DNA from: Alteribacter aurantiacus DSM 18675
Lineage (GTDB): Bacteria > Bacillota > Bacilli > Bacillales > Salisediminibacteriaceae
DNA: 64,000 nucleotides
Direction of reading: 5' to 3'
Assembly (NCBI RefSeq): GCF_000429705.1
Contig: NZ_KE386941.1
Location: 1,178,001-1,242,000, forward strand
In this document: positions 33,454-42,914 of the stretch, piece by piece
How the letters are laid out: every line of letters begins with the position of its first letter
How positions within the stretch are numbered: the stretch's first letter is position 1
Translations under genes and position numbers: made by a program
Notes under the pieces: model-generated
Databases searched by the model: none
What the model was told of the DNA's origin: nothing
What the model saw: the letters and a program-made list of their open reading frames with translations, nothing else

Positions 33454-35594
33454 TAACGCTTAATCTCTTCCATTACGTAGGCTTCAATGACGTCGCCTTC
33501 TTTAACGTCGTTATAGTTATCCAATGTAATCCCGCACTCGTAGTTTTTCGCTACTTCTTTTGCATCATCTTTAAAACGCTTCAAGTCACGGATACCACCT
33601 TCGTGGACAACAACGCCATCACGAATCAAACGAACGGTTGCATCACGGGAGATCTTGCCTTCAGTAACGTAAGATCCTGCAATCATACCGATTTTCGACA
33701 CTTTAAAGGTTTGACGGACTTCCGCTTGACCAATTACTTTTTCTTGGTACTCTGGGTCAAGCATCCCTTTCATTGCCTGTTCAACTTCTTCAATCGCATT
33801 GTAGATGACACGGTGAAGGCGAATGTCGACACCTTCTTGATCGGCGGTACGTTTCGCATTTACATCCGGACGTACATTAAATCCGATGATAATAGCGTTT
33901 GAGGCACTAGCAAGAATAACGTCAGATTCGGCAATGGCTCCTGCACCTGTGTGAATAATATTAACTTTAACACCTTCCACTTCGATCTTTTCAAGAGAGC
34001 CTTTCATGGCTTCTACAGAACCTTGTACGTCTGCCTTAATTATAATGTTGAGATCTTTAATATCCCCTTGTTGAATCTGGTTAAACAAGTCATCCAGACT
34101 TACGCGGGAAGATTCACGACGCTCTGACACTTTTTGTTGCATCGCACGTGTTTCACCGATTTGTCGGGCTTTCTTCTCGTCTTCAAATACCATGAATTGA
34201 TCGCCGGCTTGCGGAACGCTGTTAAGACCGGTAATTTCCACAGGAGTCGAAGGTGGCGCTTCTTTTACACGACGTCCTAGATCATTGACCATCGCACGTA
34301 CACGACCAAACGTGTTTCCTACTACGATTGGATCACCTACTCGAAGTGTTCCTGATTGAACGAGTAGGGTTGCTACAGGACCGCGACCGCGATCAAGTTC
34401 TGCTTCAACAACTGTTCCCCGTGCACGTTTGTTAGGATTTGCTTTGTACTCCTCGACTTCGGAAACAAGAAGAATCATTTCCAATATATCATCGATACCT
34501 TCTCCGTTAATCGCACTTACGTTAACGAAAATCGTATCTCCGCCCCACGCTTCTGCAACAAGGCCGTGTTCAGTTAGCTCTTGCATTACGCGGTCAGGAT
34601 TAGCCCCTTCTTTATCCATTTTATTCACGGCTACAATAATTGGTACTTCTGCAGCTTTAGCATGGTTAATTGCTTCGACGGTTTGTGGCATTACCCCGTC
34701 ATCTGCAGCTACTACAAGAATCGTAATGTCTGTTACTTCCGCACCTCGTGCACGCATTGTTGTAAACGCTGCGTGACCTGGTGTATCAAGAAACGTAATT
34801 TTTTTGCCTTTGTCCTCGACCTGATAGGCACCGATATGCTGTGTAATTCCACCAGCTTCTCCAGCTGTCACTTTCGTGTGGCGGATGCTGTCAAGAAGGG
34901 TTGTTTTACCGTGGTCAACGTGTCCCATGATCGTCACAACAGCCGGACGCTCAATTAAATCTTCAGGCGCATCTTCTTCTTCAATTGTTTCGAATTCCGC
35001 TTCATTAATGACAATCTCTTCTTCTACTTTCACACCAAAATCTTCAGCTAAAAGTTCGATTGTGTCGTTATCAAGCTCTTGGTTAATCGTGGCCATGACG
35101 CCTAATCCCATTAGTTTTTTAATAATTTCGGATGGTTCTTTATTCAACTTATCTGCAAATTCACCAACAGTAATCGGTAATGTATACGTAATTTCAGTTG
35201 GCATTGGCTTTGGAGCCGGACGGGATGGTTGGCGGTTTTGTTGCTGGTTGTTCCCGCGCTGATTGTTCCCGCGTTGGTTGTTACGGTTTCTATTATTATT
35301 GGTATTTCCCTTTTTTGCTTGGTTGTTATTCGGCTTATTTGAACGGGTTGTTTGTTTTTTATCATTCATAGGTGACTGATCACGTCCTTCATTACTTTTA
35401 CGCGTAGGTGCGTTATTTTTTTGTTCCGTTTTCCCCTGTGTGTTATTACCTGACTCGAGCTTTTTTACAGCATCTTCAGTCAGCACACTCATGTGATTGG
35501 ATACAACCACATTCATTGATTTAAGACGTTCAATAATGGCTTTACTTGTCGTATTTTTTTCTTTGGCATATTCGTAGATTCGCATCTTTTTCAT
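33453..35594 (-). CDS. infB: Translation initiation factor IF-2
   Basis: IF-2 is the GTPase that brings fMet-tRNA to the 30S subunit and drives subunit joining. Of 713 residues, an IF2 N-terminal helical domain (1-50) is followed by an Asn/Gln/Arg-rich low-complexity linker (about 50-130), a second IF2_N domain (about 135-190), the G domain with GHVDHGKT at 224-231, DTPGH and NKMD, then domains II-IV. The short form resembles Bacillus IF-2. The ATG at 35594 has AGGAGG 7 bases upstream. Confidence 0.98.
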   Translation of the reverse strand: MKKMRIYEYAKEKNTTSKAIIERLKSMNVVVSNHMSVLTEDAVKKLESGNNTQGKTEQKNNAPTRKSNEGRDQSPMNDKKQTTRSNKPNNNQAKKGNTNNNRNRNNQRGNNQRGNNQQQNRQPSRPAPKPMPTEITYTLPITVGEFADKLNKEPSEIIKKLMGLGVMATINQELDNDTIELLAEDFGVKVEEEIVINEAEFETIEEEDAPEDLIERPAVVTIMGHVDHGKTTLLDSIRHTKVTAGEAGGITQHIGAYQVEDKGKKITFLDTPGHAAFTTMRARGAEVTDITILVVAADDGVMPQTVEAINHAKAAEVPIIVAVNKMDKEGANPDRVMQELTEHGLVAEAWGGDTIFVNVSAINGEGIDDILEMILLVSEVEEYKANPNKRARGTVVEAELDRGRGPVATLLVQSGTLRVGDPIVVGNTFGRVRAMVNDLGRRVKEAPPSTPVEITGLNSVPQAGDQFMVFEDEKKARQIGETRAMQQKVSERRESSRVSLDDLFNQIQQGDIKDLNIIIKADVQGSVEAMKGSLEKIEVEGVKVNIIHTGAGAIAESDVILASASNAIIIGFNVRPDVNAKRTADQEGVDIRLHRVIYNAIEEVEQAMKGMLDPEYQEKVIGQAEVRQTFKVSKIGMIAGSYVTEGKISRDATVRLIRDGVVVHEGGIRDLKRFKDDAKEVAKNYECGITLDNYNDVKEGDVIEAYVMEEIKR

Positions 35595-35656
35595 CTATTT
35601 ACCTCCTGAGATCATGGCACACTTACCTACCTTCCAAGAGGTTGAGCCATGAATCT

Positions 35657-35956
35657 TTATTCCAGTAACGACTGAAGCTTTTTGGCAAAGCCGTTTTCTT
35701 CGACTCCCAATACTACTCTTTCACTTTTGCCGATTGCTTGCCCTAGTATATGGCGTTCTCCTTTGATTAAGAGAGGGACACCATAATGGGACGCCTTATC
35801 GGTAATTTTCTTTTTCGTATTGTCGGATGCGTCTTCTGAGAGGATGACAAGATGCAGTCTGTTTTTTCGCATCGACTGTAATACTATTTCTTCACCTGTA
35901 ACGATCATCCTCGCTCTATAAGCGAGTCCGAGCAGATTAAGGGCTTTATCGTTCAT
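35657..35956 (-). CDS. ylxQ: YlxQ, L7Ae-family kink-turn RNA-binding protein
   Basis: This 99-residue protein with the L7Ae/L30e fold (LLGLAYRARMIVTGEE ... LVILSEDASDNTKKKITDKASHYGVPLL) binds kink-turn RNA in characterised homologues; its cellular partner is not settled. It overlaps ylxR by 4 bases (ATGA) and precedes infB by 62 bases. Confidence 0.93.
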   Translation of the reverse strand: MNDKALNLLGLAYRARMIVTGEEIVLQSMRKNRLHLVILSEDASDNTKKKITDKASHYGVPLLIKGERHILGQAIGKSERVVLGVEENGFAKKLQSLLE

Positions 35957-36228
35957 TTTTTCTTCCCTTCTGCTACTTCGGTTAAAAGATAGTCATAAAA
36001 TTCTTCATCCACTTTTGTTTTCAAGTGTCTGGACAAAATGTTTTTTTGCTTGGCTTCTAAAACAACTTCTTTTGTTCCTGTGAGATAAGCACCGCGACCT
36101 GATTTCTTGCTGGTGGGATCAAAAAGAACATCACCTTCAGGCGTACGTACAATTCGTACGAGCTCTTTTTTGGGCTTCATCTCATTGGTCACGATACATT
36201 TACGTAAAGGAGTTTTCTTCGCTTTCAT
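35953..36228 (-). CDS. ylxR: YlxR family RNA-binding protein
   Basis: This 91-residue basic protein has the family motif GRGAYL (near 45) and CIVTNEMKPKKELVRIVR at the N-terminus. YlxR has been reported in B. subtilis to bind RNase P RNA and modulate its activity, and is sometimes named RnpM; that link is from literature memory. It is located 12 bases after nusA and overlaps ylxQ. Confidence 0.93.
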   Translation of the reverse strand: MKAKKTPLRKCIVTNEMKPKKELVRIVRTPEGDVLFDPTSKKSGRGAYLTGTKEVVLEAKQKNILSRHLKTKVDEEFYDYLLTEVAEGKKK

Positions 36229-36240
36229 CTTCAGGACTCC

Positions 36241-37404
36241 TTACTTTTCAAAGTCCTCTTCTGAATAGGAGGCTGCTTCTGTATAATTCTCTTCTTGCTC
36301 GTCAAATCCTTCTTGATCGTAAACGTCGTGTTTTTCTTCTTCAAGAGCATTAGGATCATACAGACCAAGCTCAACTGCATCGGACTCACTCTTGATGTCA
36401 ATTTTCCATCCAGTTAGTTTCGCTGCAAGGCGAGCGTTTTGTCCTCTTTTACCAATTGCCAATGAAAGCTGATAGTCAGGAACAACCACTTGCGTCATTT
36501 TCTCTTCTTCGTTCACTTTCACTTGAAGAACTTTTGACGGGCTAAGGGCATTTGCCACATACTCTTTAGGGTCTTCTGACCAACGGACGATGTCAATCTT
36601 TTCCCCTTTTAATTCATTTACAATCGTTTGAACACGTTGACCACGTTGACCTACACAAGAACCTACAGGATCTACTTCAGGATCTTCTGCATGAACCGCA
36701 ATTTTTGAACGGTCACCAGCTTCGCGAGATACGGATTTAATCTCAACTGTTCCGTCGTAAATCTCGGGAACTTCAAGTTCGAACAAACGCTTCAAAAGGC
36801 CCGGATGAGTTCTTGAGATCATGATTTGAGGACCTTTGGTCGTTTTTTCAACCTTTGTAATAAATGCTTTGATTCGGTCATTATGTTTATATGACTCGTT
36901 AGGCATTTGCTCATTTAAGGGCATGATCGCTTCTACTTTTCCAAGGTCCACATAAATGAAACGGTGGTCTTGACGCTGAACGATCCCAGTCATAATATCT
37001 TCTTCTCGGTCAATAAAGTCCGAATAAATAATGCCTCGCTCAGCCTCGCGTACTCGTTGTGTTACAACTTGCTTAGCTGTTTGTGCTGCAATTCTCCCGA
37101 AATCTTTAGGTGTGACTTCGATTTCTACGATGTCATCGACCTGGTATTGAGGGCTAATCGACTTAGCTGCATCTTCGGAAATCTCTAGTCTCGCGTCGAA
37201 GACTTCCTCCACAACGACTTTTTGGGCGAAAACGCGAATATCACCGTTTTCCCGGTCAATATTAACACGTACGTTTTGTGCTTGGTTAAAATTTCGTTTG
37301 TAACCTGTAATCAAGGCTTGTTCAATCGCTTCAAGGATAATTTCCTTGTCAATGCCTTTGTTTTTCTCGATGCTCGTTAAGGCATCCATGAAATCACTGT
37401 TCAT
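36241..37404 (-). CDS. nusA: Transcription termination/antitermination factor NusA
   Basis: NusA binds RNA polymerase and RNA to modulate pausing and termination. From the chosen start, 387 residues comprise the N-terminal RNAP-binding domain (1-125), an S1 domain (about 135-200), KH1 with GSCVGQRGQRVQTI near 250 and KH2 with LAIGKRGQNARLAAKLTGW near 320, then an acidic tail. The ATG at 37404 (MNSDFMDALTSIE) matches NusA N-termini; AAGGGGG lies 11 bases upstream. The longer frame from 37458 has no homologous sequence. Confidence 0.97.
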   Translation of the reverse strand: MNSDFMDALTSIEKNKGIDKEIILEAIEQALITGYKRNFNQAQNVRVNIDRENGDIRVFAQKVVVEEVFDARLEISEDAAKSISPQYQVDDIVEIEVTPKDFGRIAAQTAKQVVTQRVREAERGIIYSDFIDREEDIMTGIVQRQDHRFIYVDLGKVEAIMPLNEQMPNESYKHNDRIKAFITKVEKTTKGPQIMISRTHPGLLKRLFELEVPEIYDGTVEIKSVSREAGDRSKIAVHAEDPEVDPVGSCVGQRGQRVQTIVNELKGEKIDIVRWSEDPKEYVANALSPSKVLQVKVNEEEKMTQVVVPDYQLSLAIGKRGQNARLAAKLTGWKIDIKSESDAVELGLYDPNALEEEKHDVYDQEGFDEQEENYTEAASYSEEDFEK

Positions 37405-37492
37405 GAGTGGTATTTCCCCCTTTAATACAATTAATGGACATGTCGAATCGCCCGCCATATTCTAGATACGACCGGGACAAGACCCTTTATGG

Positions 37493-37963
37493 TTAAATAA
37501 TGACGGCGAGACGCGCTTTAGCCACTTTTTCGTATGGAACTTGAACCGAACGTGTTCTCGTTTTCACGATCATTTGAATCGTAAGTGTTTCTCCGTCAAA
37601 CTCCAACAGTTTTCCTTCGAACACTTTCTCACCGTCAATCGGTGCGTACGTAGTCACGTGCACGTTCTTACCAACGGCTTTCTTTACATCTTCTTCCTTT
37701 TTTAACGGGCGTTCAGCTCCTGGAGAGGACACTTCAAGGTAATACGCTTCTTCAATTGGGTCATCCTGGTCTAGCGCTTCGCTTAGTTTTTCACTAACCG
37801 CTGCACAGTCATCTAGATCGACGCCTTTTTCGGAATCAATGTATACGCGAAGAAAATAATTCTTTCCTTCTTTGACGTACTCTACCTCTACTAATTCAAG
37901 ATCCATTTGTTCTACGATTGATTTTGCTATCGTTTCTGTTTTTGAAATAATGTTACCTGCCAT
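37493..37963 (-). CDS. rimP: Ribosome maturation factor RimP
   Basis: RimP supports 30S maturation. The 156-residue protein has the two-domain RimP layout, with LRVYIDSEKGVDLDDCAAVSE in the N-terminal alpha/beta domain and YYLEVSSPGAERPL preceding the C-terminal SH3-like domain. It is the first gene of rimP-nusA-ylxR-ylxQ-infB-ylxP-rbfA. The polC terminator lies upstream, so a promoter is expected in 37964-38130, but none stood out. Confidence 0.96.
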   Translation of the reverse strand: MAGNIISKTETIAKSIVEQMDLELVEVEYVKEGKNYFLRVYIDSEKGVDLDDCAAVSEKLSEALDQDDPIEEAYYLEVSSPGAERPLKKEEDVKKAVGKNVHVTTYAPIDGEKVFEGKLLEFDGETLTIQMIVKTRTRSVQVPYEKVAKARLAVII

Positions 37964-38131
37964 ATGTTTCGCCTCCTTGCTTTGAACGAACTGGACGTAT
38001 GTTGGGATTGGTGTTCAAAATCAAGGCAAACGTTAAGAAAAGTATAGGTCTATGACTCTGTTTCCTTATTTTGAACGAAACTCATTTGGGCAACCCTTCA
38101 AGTGCCAAATAATGGACTTTTATCCAAAAGA

Positions 38132-38154
38132 AAGAGTGGGATGATCCCACTCTT
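38132..38154 (-). terminator. Intrinsic terminator of polC
   Basis: AAGAGTGGGA (38132-38141) pairs with TCCCACTCTT (38145-38154) around 3 bases, followed on the minus strand by TCTTTTGG. It lies about 70 bases after the polC stop. Confidence 0.8.
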
Positions 38155-38220
38155 CCGGCTGCCGTTATTCTAAGTATTGCCATCTAACTATAACATAAAC
38201 CATTTTACACTGCAAACGAG

Positions 38221-41200
38221 CTAGAATAACGATAATTGATTGGAATCAGGCAACCCTTCCAAGCAACCATGATCATCAAGGTTTTGAAGAACGGTCTTTG
38301 TAATCTTGCTTCTCTTTTGTAAATCTTCTTTAGACAAAAATTCGCCGCCTTCTTTTGCCTTTTCAATATTAATTGCTGCGTTTGTACCGACACCAGTCAA
38401 AGCATTGAATGGAGGAATTAAACTGTCTCCATCAACGACGAATTCTGTTGCTTTCGAGCGGTACAGATCGACCTTTTGGAAAGAGTATCCTCTTTCGCAC
38501 ATTTCCAATGCTAACTCAAGAACGGTCACCAAGCTTTTTTCTTTTGGTGCTGCATCCAAACCTTTTTGATAAATCTCTTCCATTCGCTTTCGAATACTCG
38601 CTGAGCCACGATGCATCGTATCAAGGTCGAAATCGTCCGCACGTACGGTGAAGTACGCAGCATAAAACAAAATAGGATGGTGAACTTTAAAATACGCAAT
38701 TCGAACCGCCATCAATACATAGGCAGAGGCGTGGGCTTTTGGGAACATGTATTTAATCTTAAGGCAAGACCCGATATACCAATCAGGTACACCGTGTTTT
38801 TTCATCTCTTCAATCCATTCTTCTTGAAGACCTTTTCCTTTTCGCACAAATTCCATGATTTTAAAGGCCAAGCTATCTTCAAGACCTTTGTATTGGAGAT
38901 AGACCATAATATCGTCACGACAACCGATCACATCTTTTAACACACATGTGCCATCAGCAATTAAATCAGCGGCATTGTTTAGCCACACGTCGGTCCCATG
39001 GGACAACCCGGAGATTTGCACCAATTCACTAAAAGAGCTCGGTTTCGTATCTTCAAGCATTTGTCGAACGAAACGGGTACCAAACTCCGGAATTCCATAT
39101 GTGCCTGTCTTACACATAATTTGCTCCTCAGTGACCCCTAGCGCTTCTGTACCGCTAAATAACTTGAATACTTCAGGGTCATCAACAGGAATATCTTGCG
39201 GGTCCATACCTGATAAATCTTGCAACATACGTATGACTGTCGGATCGTCGTGTCCCAGAATATCAAGTTTTAACAGATTGTCATGAATGGAGTGGAAGTC
39301 AAAATGTGTTGTTTTCCATTCAGATTCTCTGTCATCTGCTGGGAACTGGATTGGAGAGAAATCAAAAATATCAAGGTGGTCAGGTACTACGATAATCCCC
39401 CCTGGGTGTTGTCCTGTCGTTCTCTTTACTCCAGTACACCCGGATACAAGGCGGTCGATTTCTGCACCACGTAGCCTTAACTGATGATCATCTTCGTATC
39501 CTTTCACAAAACCGTATGCGGTTTTTTCAGCTACTGTACCAATTGTTCCTGCACGGTAAACGTAATCGACTCCGAACAGTTCCTTTGTATAGTTGTGAGC
39601 AACCGGCTGATAATCACCTGAGAAGTTCAAATCAATATCAGGAACCTTATCTCCTTTAAATCCCAGAAACGTTTCAAAGGGTATATCTTGACCGTCTTTA
39701 TTGTATTTTGTACCACATTTTTCACAGTCTTTATCCGGAAGGTCAAAGCCCGAACCAACCGATCCATCATCAAAGAAGATACTATGCTTACAATTTGGGC
39801 ACGCATAGTGAGGCGGTAACGGATTTACTTCTGTAATTTCTGTCATTGTAGCCACAAAGCTCGAACCAACCGATCCACGAGAGCCAACAAGATACCCATC
39901 ATCTAGAGATTTCTTAACTAGCTTTTGTGAGATCAAATAAATGACTGAGAATCCGTTACTGATAATGGATTTGAGTTCTTTTTCGATACGAGCTTCCACA
40001 ATTTCCGGCAATTCTTCTCCGTAAAGGCTTTTCGCTCTCGAGTACGTCATCTCTCGCATCTCATCATCCGCCCCTTCAAGATTAGGGGTATAAAGATCAT
40101 CAGGGATTGGTTTAATTTCATCAATATCATCCGCTATTTTGTTCGGATTTGTAACAACTACTTCTTTTCGCTTTTCCTCGGGTAAGAAAGAAAAACATTC
40201 CAGCATCTCATCTGTTGTTCTGAAATGAACATCCGGAAGAGAATGACGGTTTAAAGGATTTGCTCCCCCCTGTGAAGCAATCAAGATCTGCCTGTACACT
40301 TTATCTTCAGGATTTAAATAGTGAACGTTTCCTGTCGCGACAACCGGCTTATCCAACTTCTCTCCAAGTTCGACGATGTTTTTCAAGATTTCTTTTAAAG
40401 CCAACTCATCTCTGATAATCTCTTTTTCAATGAGTTTATGGTAATTTGACGGTGGTTGTACTTCTAGATAGTCATAAAACCGTGCAATATCCTCTACCTC
40501 TTCAGGTGCTTTTTGCATCATCGCGTCAAAGACCTCACCGTTATCACAACCAGATCCTATCAAAACCCCTTCTCGATTTTTTTCCAATACGGATCTTGGA
40601 ATACGAGGGACTCTGTGAAAGTAATCGATATGGGCGTGGGAAACGAGTCTGTAAATATTCCTAAGACCGTCTTGGTTTTTGGCAAGGAGTATACAGTGAT
40701 GTGGTCGTTGTTTTTTATACTCATCTCCAGACGATTGGTCATTTAATTGATTGTGGTTTGTGATTTCTTTTTCTACAGCATCTTTGACCATTTTCCAAAG
40801 GAGGTGGCCTGTTGCTTCTGCATCATATATGGCACGGTGGTGGGAAACCAGTTCGATATTGAACTTTTTACATAACGTGTTCAACCGATAGTTTCGGTAA
40901 TTAGGGTAAAGAAGCCTCGCAAGTTCAAGCGTGTCAATCACCGCGTTCGGCGTTTTCGGATAGCCGATACGCTTGTAGCCTGCATCAAGGAATCCCATAT
41001 CAAAACTTGCGTTGTGCGCCACCAAAATAGCGTCACCCATCCACTCGTGAAAGTCTTTTAGAACGTCACCCACTTCCGGAGCATCCTTTACCATATCATC
41101 GGTAATACCCGTAAGATCAATGATTGTCGGGCTCAGCTTTTCGTGAGGGTTCGCAAATGATTCAAACCGATCGATGATTTCTCCATCTCTTACCTTTACT

Positions 41201-42522
41201 GCAGCAAGTTCAATAATGGTGTTATAAACGGCCGATAAGCCCGTGGTCTCCACGTCAAACACCACATAGGTATCATCCATCAGATTTCTGTCTTGTTCGT
41301 TATACGCAATCGGTACGCCGTCATCCACTAAATTCGCTTCCAGCCCGTACAATATTTTGATGCCTTCTTTTTTTCCTGCTCCGTATGCTTCAGGGTAAGC
41401 TTGGACAACGCCATGGTCTGTTACGGCAATCGCTTTATGTCCCCATTTTTTTGCTTGGGAAATGTATTTTGATACGCTCGTTACAGCATCCATTTGACTC
41501 ATTGGCGAATGGAGGTGCAGTTCAACTCTTTTTTCGTCTTCTGGTGCAAGGTCTTGTTTTTCAACAGGGCGAACTTCTTGAATATCCCGCGCCATCATCG
41601 TAAGATCCCTTACGAACGTGTCATGTTGAATCATTCCTTTAACTTTGAGCCACATGCCTTTTTTAATGGCTTCTAAAGCAGGGACGTCTTCTTTATCTTT
41701 AGAGAACATTTTGATCAAGAATGAGTCCGTATAGTCCGTCATTTTAAATGTTAGCAATGTTCTTCCGCTTCTTAACTCGCGTGTTTCTGCGTCAAACACA
41801 TACCCTTGAAAGACGATTCCGTTTTCTTCTTCCTGAATCTCTTCCATTCGTCTTGGCTCTTCTTTGATTGCTTTTCCGATTGAGACAGATGAAGTAGCAC
41901 CCATTTCCTTCGCTTTCTTCTCTACCTTTTGTTTTTCAAGCATGGCCTCGACCACTTTGGAGTGATCTTCCTCCTGCTTCTTCTCAACGAACTTTTCATA
42001 TGCCTCTTTCGACTCTTTTACAGTCGTATCAACGGTTAAAGGAGGAAAACCCGTTTTGATTAGAAGTTCCTTTAATGGTTCTGCCACTTTTCTCTTCATC
42101 ATCGCCGCTTCAGCATCGTTAAGAGCCGCAAGAATGAGTTTGTTTTGATCGATCATCGGCGTTTGATCCTTAAGTCGGTGAATAAGACCGTTTGTACTTT
42201 GTTTTAAACATTCGACGAAATAAGGCCAGTAGTCGTTCACATGCTTTCTCGGATCGAGAGGTTCTTCATATGAAAGTGTGAGGTCGACAGCAGCAATATG
42301 TTTGAAGCCCTCTTTGATCGTTGTTTTGAATACGTCAAAAACCGGAAACGGAAGAATCCTAGGCAGACAAACTGAAAAATGCCACCGCTTTTCGTTTTTA
42401 TATACTTCAAGCTTTTCTATGTATCCGCCTTTTACATGATGTTGTGCTATTTCAGTAGGCATGGCTACCTGTTCCAAAAGGAGTTCGAATCTCTCCTTAC
42501 GTATCGTGCGCTCGTCTTGCAT
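38221..42522 (-). CDS. polC: DNA polymerase III PolC-type (alpha subunit with exonuclease)
   Basis: PolC is the Gram-positive replicative DNA polymerase. Of 1433 residues, an N-terminal region is followed by an OB fold (about 236-316), a PHP domain starting with VELHLHSP at 333, a DnaQ-type proofreading exonuclease inserted in the PHP domain with DVETTG at 423-428 and HNASFDMGF near 505, a zinc-knuckle CPNC ... CEKC, and the polymerase palm with PDIDLNFSG. The C-terminus is QLSLF, a beta-clamp-binding motif. The ATG at 42522 follows AAGGGGG. It is probably transcribed with proS or alone. Confidence 0.98.
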   Translation of the reverse strand: MQDERTIRKERFELLLEQVAMPTEIAQHHVKGGYIEKLEVYKNEKRWHFSVCLPRILPFPVFDVFKTTIKEGFKHIAAVDLTLSYEEPLDPRKHVNDYWPYFVECLKQSTNGLIHRLKDQTPMIDQNKLILAALNDAEAAMMKRKVAEPLKELLIKTGFPPLTVDTTVKESKEAYEKFVEKKQEEDHSKVVEAMLEKQKVEKKAKEMGATSSVSIGKAIKEEPRRMEEIQEEENGIVFQGYVFDAETRELRSGRTLLTFKMTDYTDSFLIKMFSKDKEDVPALEAIKKGMWLKVKGMIQHDTFVRDLTMMARDIQEVRPVEKQDLAPEDEKRVELHLHSPMSQMDAVTSVSKYISQAKKWGHKAIAVTDHGVVQAYPEAYGAGKKEGIKILYGLEANLVDDGVPIAYNEQDRNLMDDTYVVFDVETTGLSAVYNTIIELAAVKVRDGEIIDRFESFANPHEKLSPTIIDLTGITDDMVKDAPEVGDVLKDFHEWMGDAILVAHNASFDMGFLDAGYKRIGYPKTPNAVIDTLELARLLYPNYRNYRLNTLCKKFNIELVSHHRAIYDAEATGHLLWKMVKDAVEKEITNHNQLNDQSSGDEYKKQRPHHCILLAKNQDGLRNIYRLVSHAHIDYFHRVPRIPRSVLEKNREGVLIGSGCDNGEVFDAMMQKAPEEVEDIARFYDYLEVQPPSNYHKLIEKEIIRDELALKEILKNIVELGEKLDKPVVATGNVHYLNPEDKVYRQILIASQGGANPLNRHSLPDVHFRTTDEMLECFSFLPEEKRKEVVVTNPNKIADDIDEIKPIPDDLYTPNLEGADDEMREMTYSRAKSLYGEELPEIVEARIEKELKSIISNGFSVIYLISQKLVKKSLDDGYLVGSRGSVGSSFVATMTEITEVNPLPPHYACPNCKHSIFFDDGSVGSGFDLPDKDCEKCGTKYNKDGQDIPFETFLGFKGDKVPDIDLNFSGDYQPVAHNYTKELFGVDYVYRAGTIGTVAEKTAYGFVKGYEDDHQLRLRGAEIDRLVSGCTGVKRTTGQHPGGIIVVPDHLDIFDFSPIQFPADDRESEWKTTHFDFHSIHDNLLKLDILGHDDPTVIRMLQDLSGMDPQDIPVDDPEVFKLFSGTEALGVTEEQIMCKTGTYGIPEFGTRFVRQMLEDTKPSSFSELVQISGLSHGTDVWLNNAADLIADGTCVLKDVIGCRDDIMVYLQYKGLEDSLAFKIMEFVRKGKGLQEEWIEEMKKHGVPDWYIGSCLKIKYMFPKAHASAYVLMAVRIAYFKVHHPILFYAAYFTVRADDFDLDTMHRGSASIRKRMEEIYQKGLDAAPKEKSLVTVLELALEMCERGYSFQKVDLYRSKATEFVVDGDSLIPPFNALTGVGTNAAINIEKAKEGGEFLSKEDLQKRSKITKTVLQNLDDHGCLEGLPDSNQLSLF

Positions 42523-42701
42523 TTGTTCTTCCCCCTTACAATTCCACTTGAATCCTCTATATGAAGCATGATGCTAGCTTTAAAGTAAAGCCACTTCGCT
42601 GCTTTCGTAAAATACGACTGAAGTTCTAAAGTCTATCGTATATCGTGATTCCTTGTTAAGACACCTCTTCATTTGAACGATTCACCTGTGCCTTTAAACC
42701 A

Positions 42702-42717
42702 TGAACCAATTGGTTCA
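42702..42717. promoter_or_regulatory. Perfect 16-base palindrome, possible operator
   Basis: TGAACCAATTGGTTCA is fully self-complementary and sits about 185 bases upstream of polC. Its half-site TTGAACCA-like core resembles the TTGAACCAG repeats at 13629-13655. No known regulator is assigned. Confidence 0.4.
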
Positions 42718-42846
42718 ATAAGAGTCACGATAGAGTGGAAGGGACTAAAACCTTCCGCCGTTTTTGTATGGTAGTAATATTTTTGACTTCCATCAATCTA
42801 TTGGGAAAGTCGGCCACGTCATAATATCATGACACATACACGTGTT

Positions 42847-42892
42847 AAGGGTGCCCAAAAAGGCATTTCGTTCACCTTCACTGGACACCCTT
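42847..42892 (-). terminator. Weak terminator-like stem after proS
   Basis: AAGGGTGCCC pairs with GGACACCCTT with one mismatch and a long 26-base loop. The downstream minus-strand tail is poor in T, so this is only a possible terminator. Confidence 0.3.
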
Positions 42893-42914
42893 ATACTATG
42901 TTAAATCAGATTGT

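Larger units (their letters stand above)
42523..42914. other. Intergenic region proS-polC
   Basis: This 392-base gap contains no gene. A perfect 16-base palindrome TGAACCAATTGGTTCA lies at 42702-42717. A weak stem (42847-42856 with 42883-42892, 26-base loop) may end proS. Confidence 0.6.
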
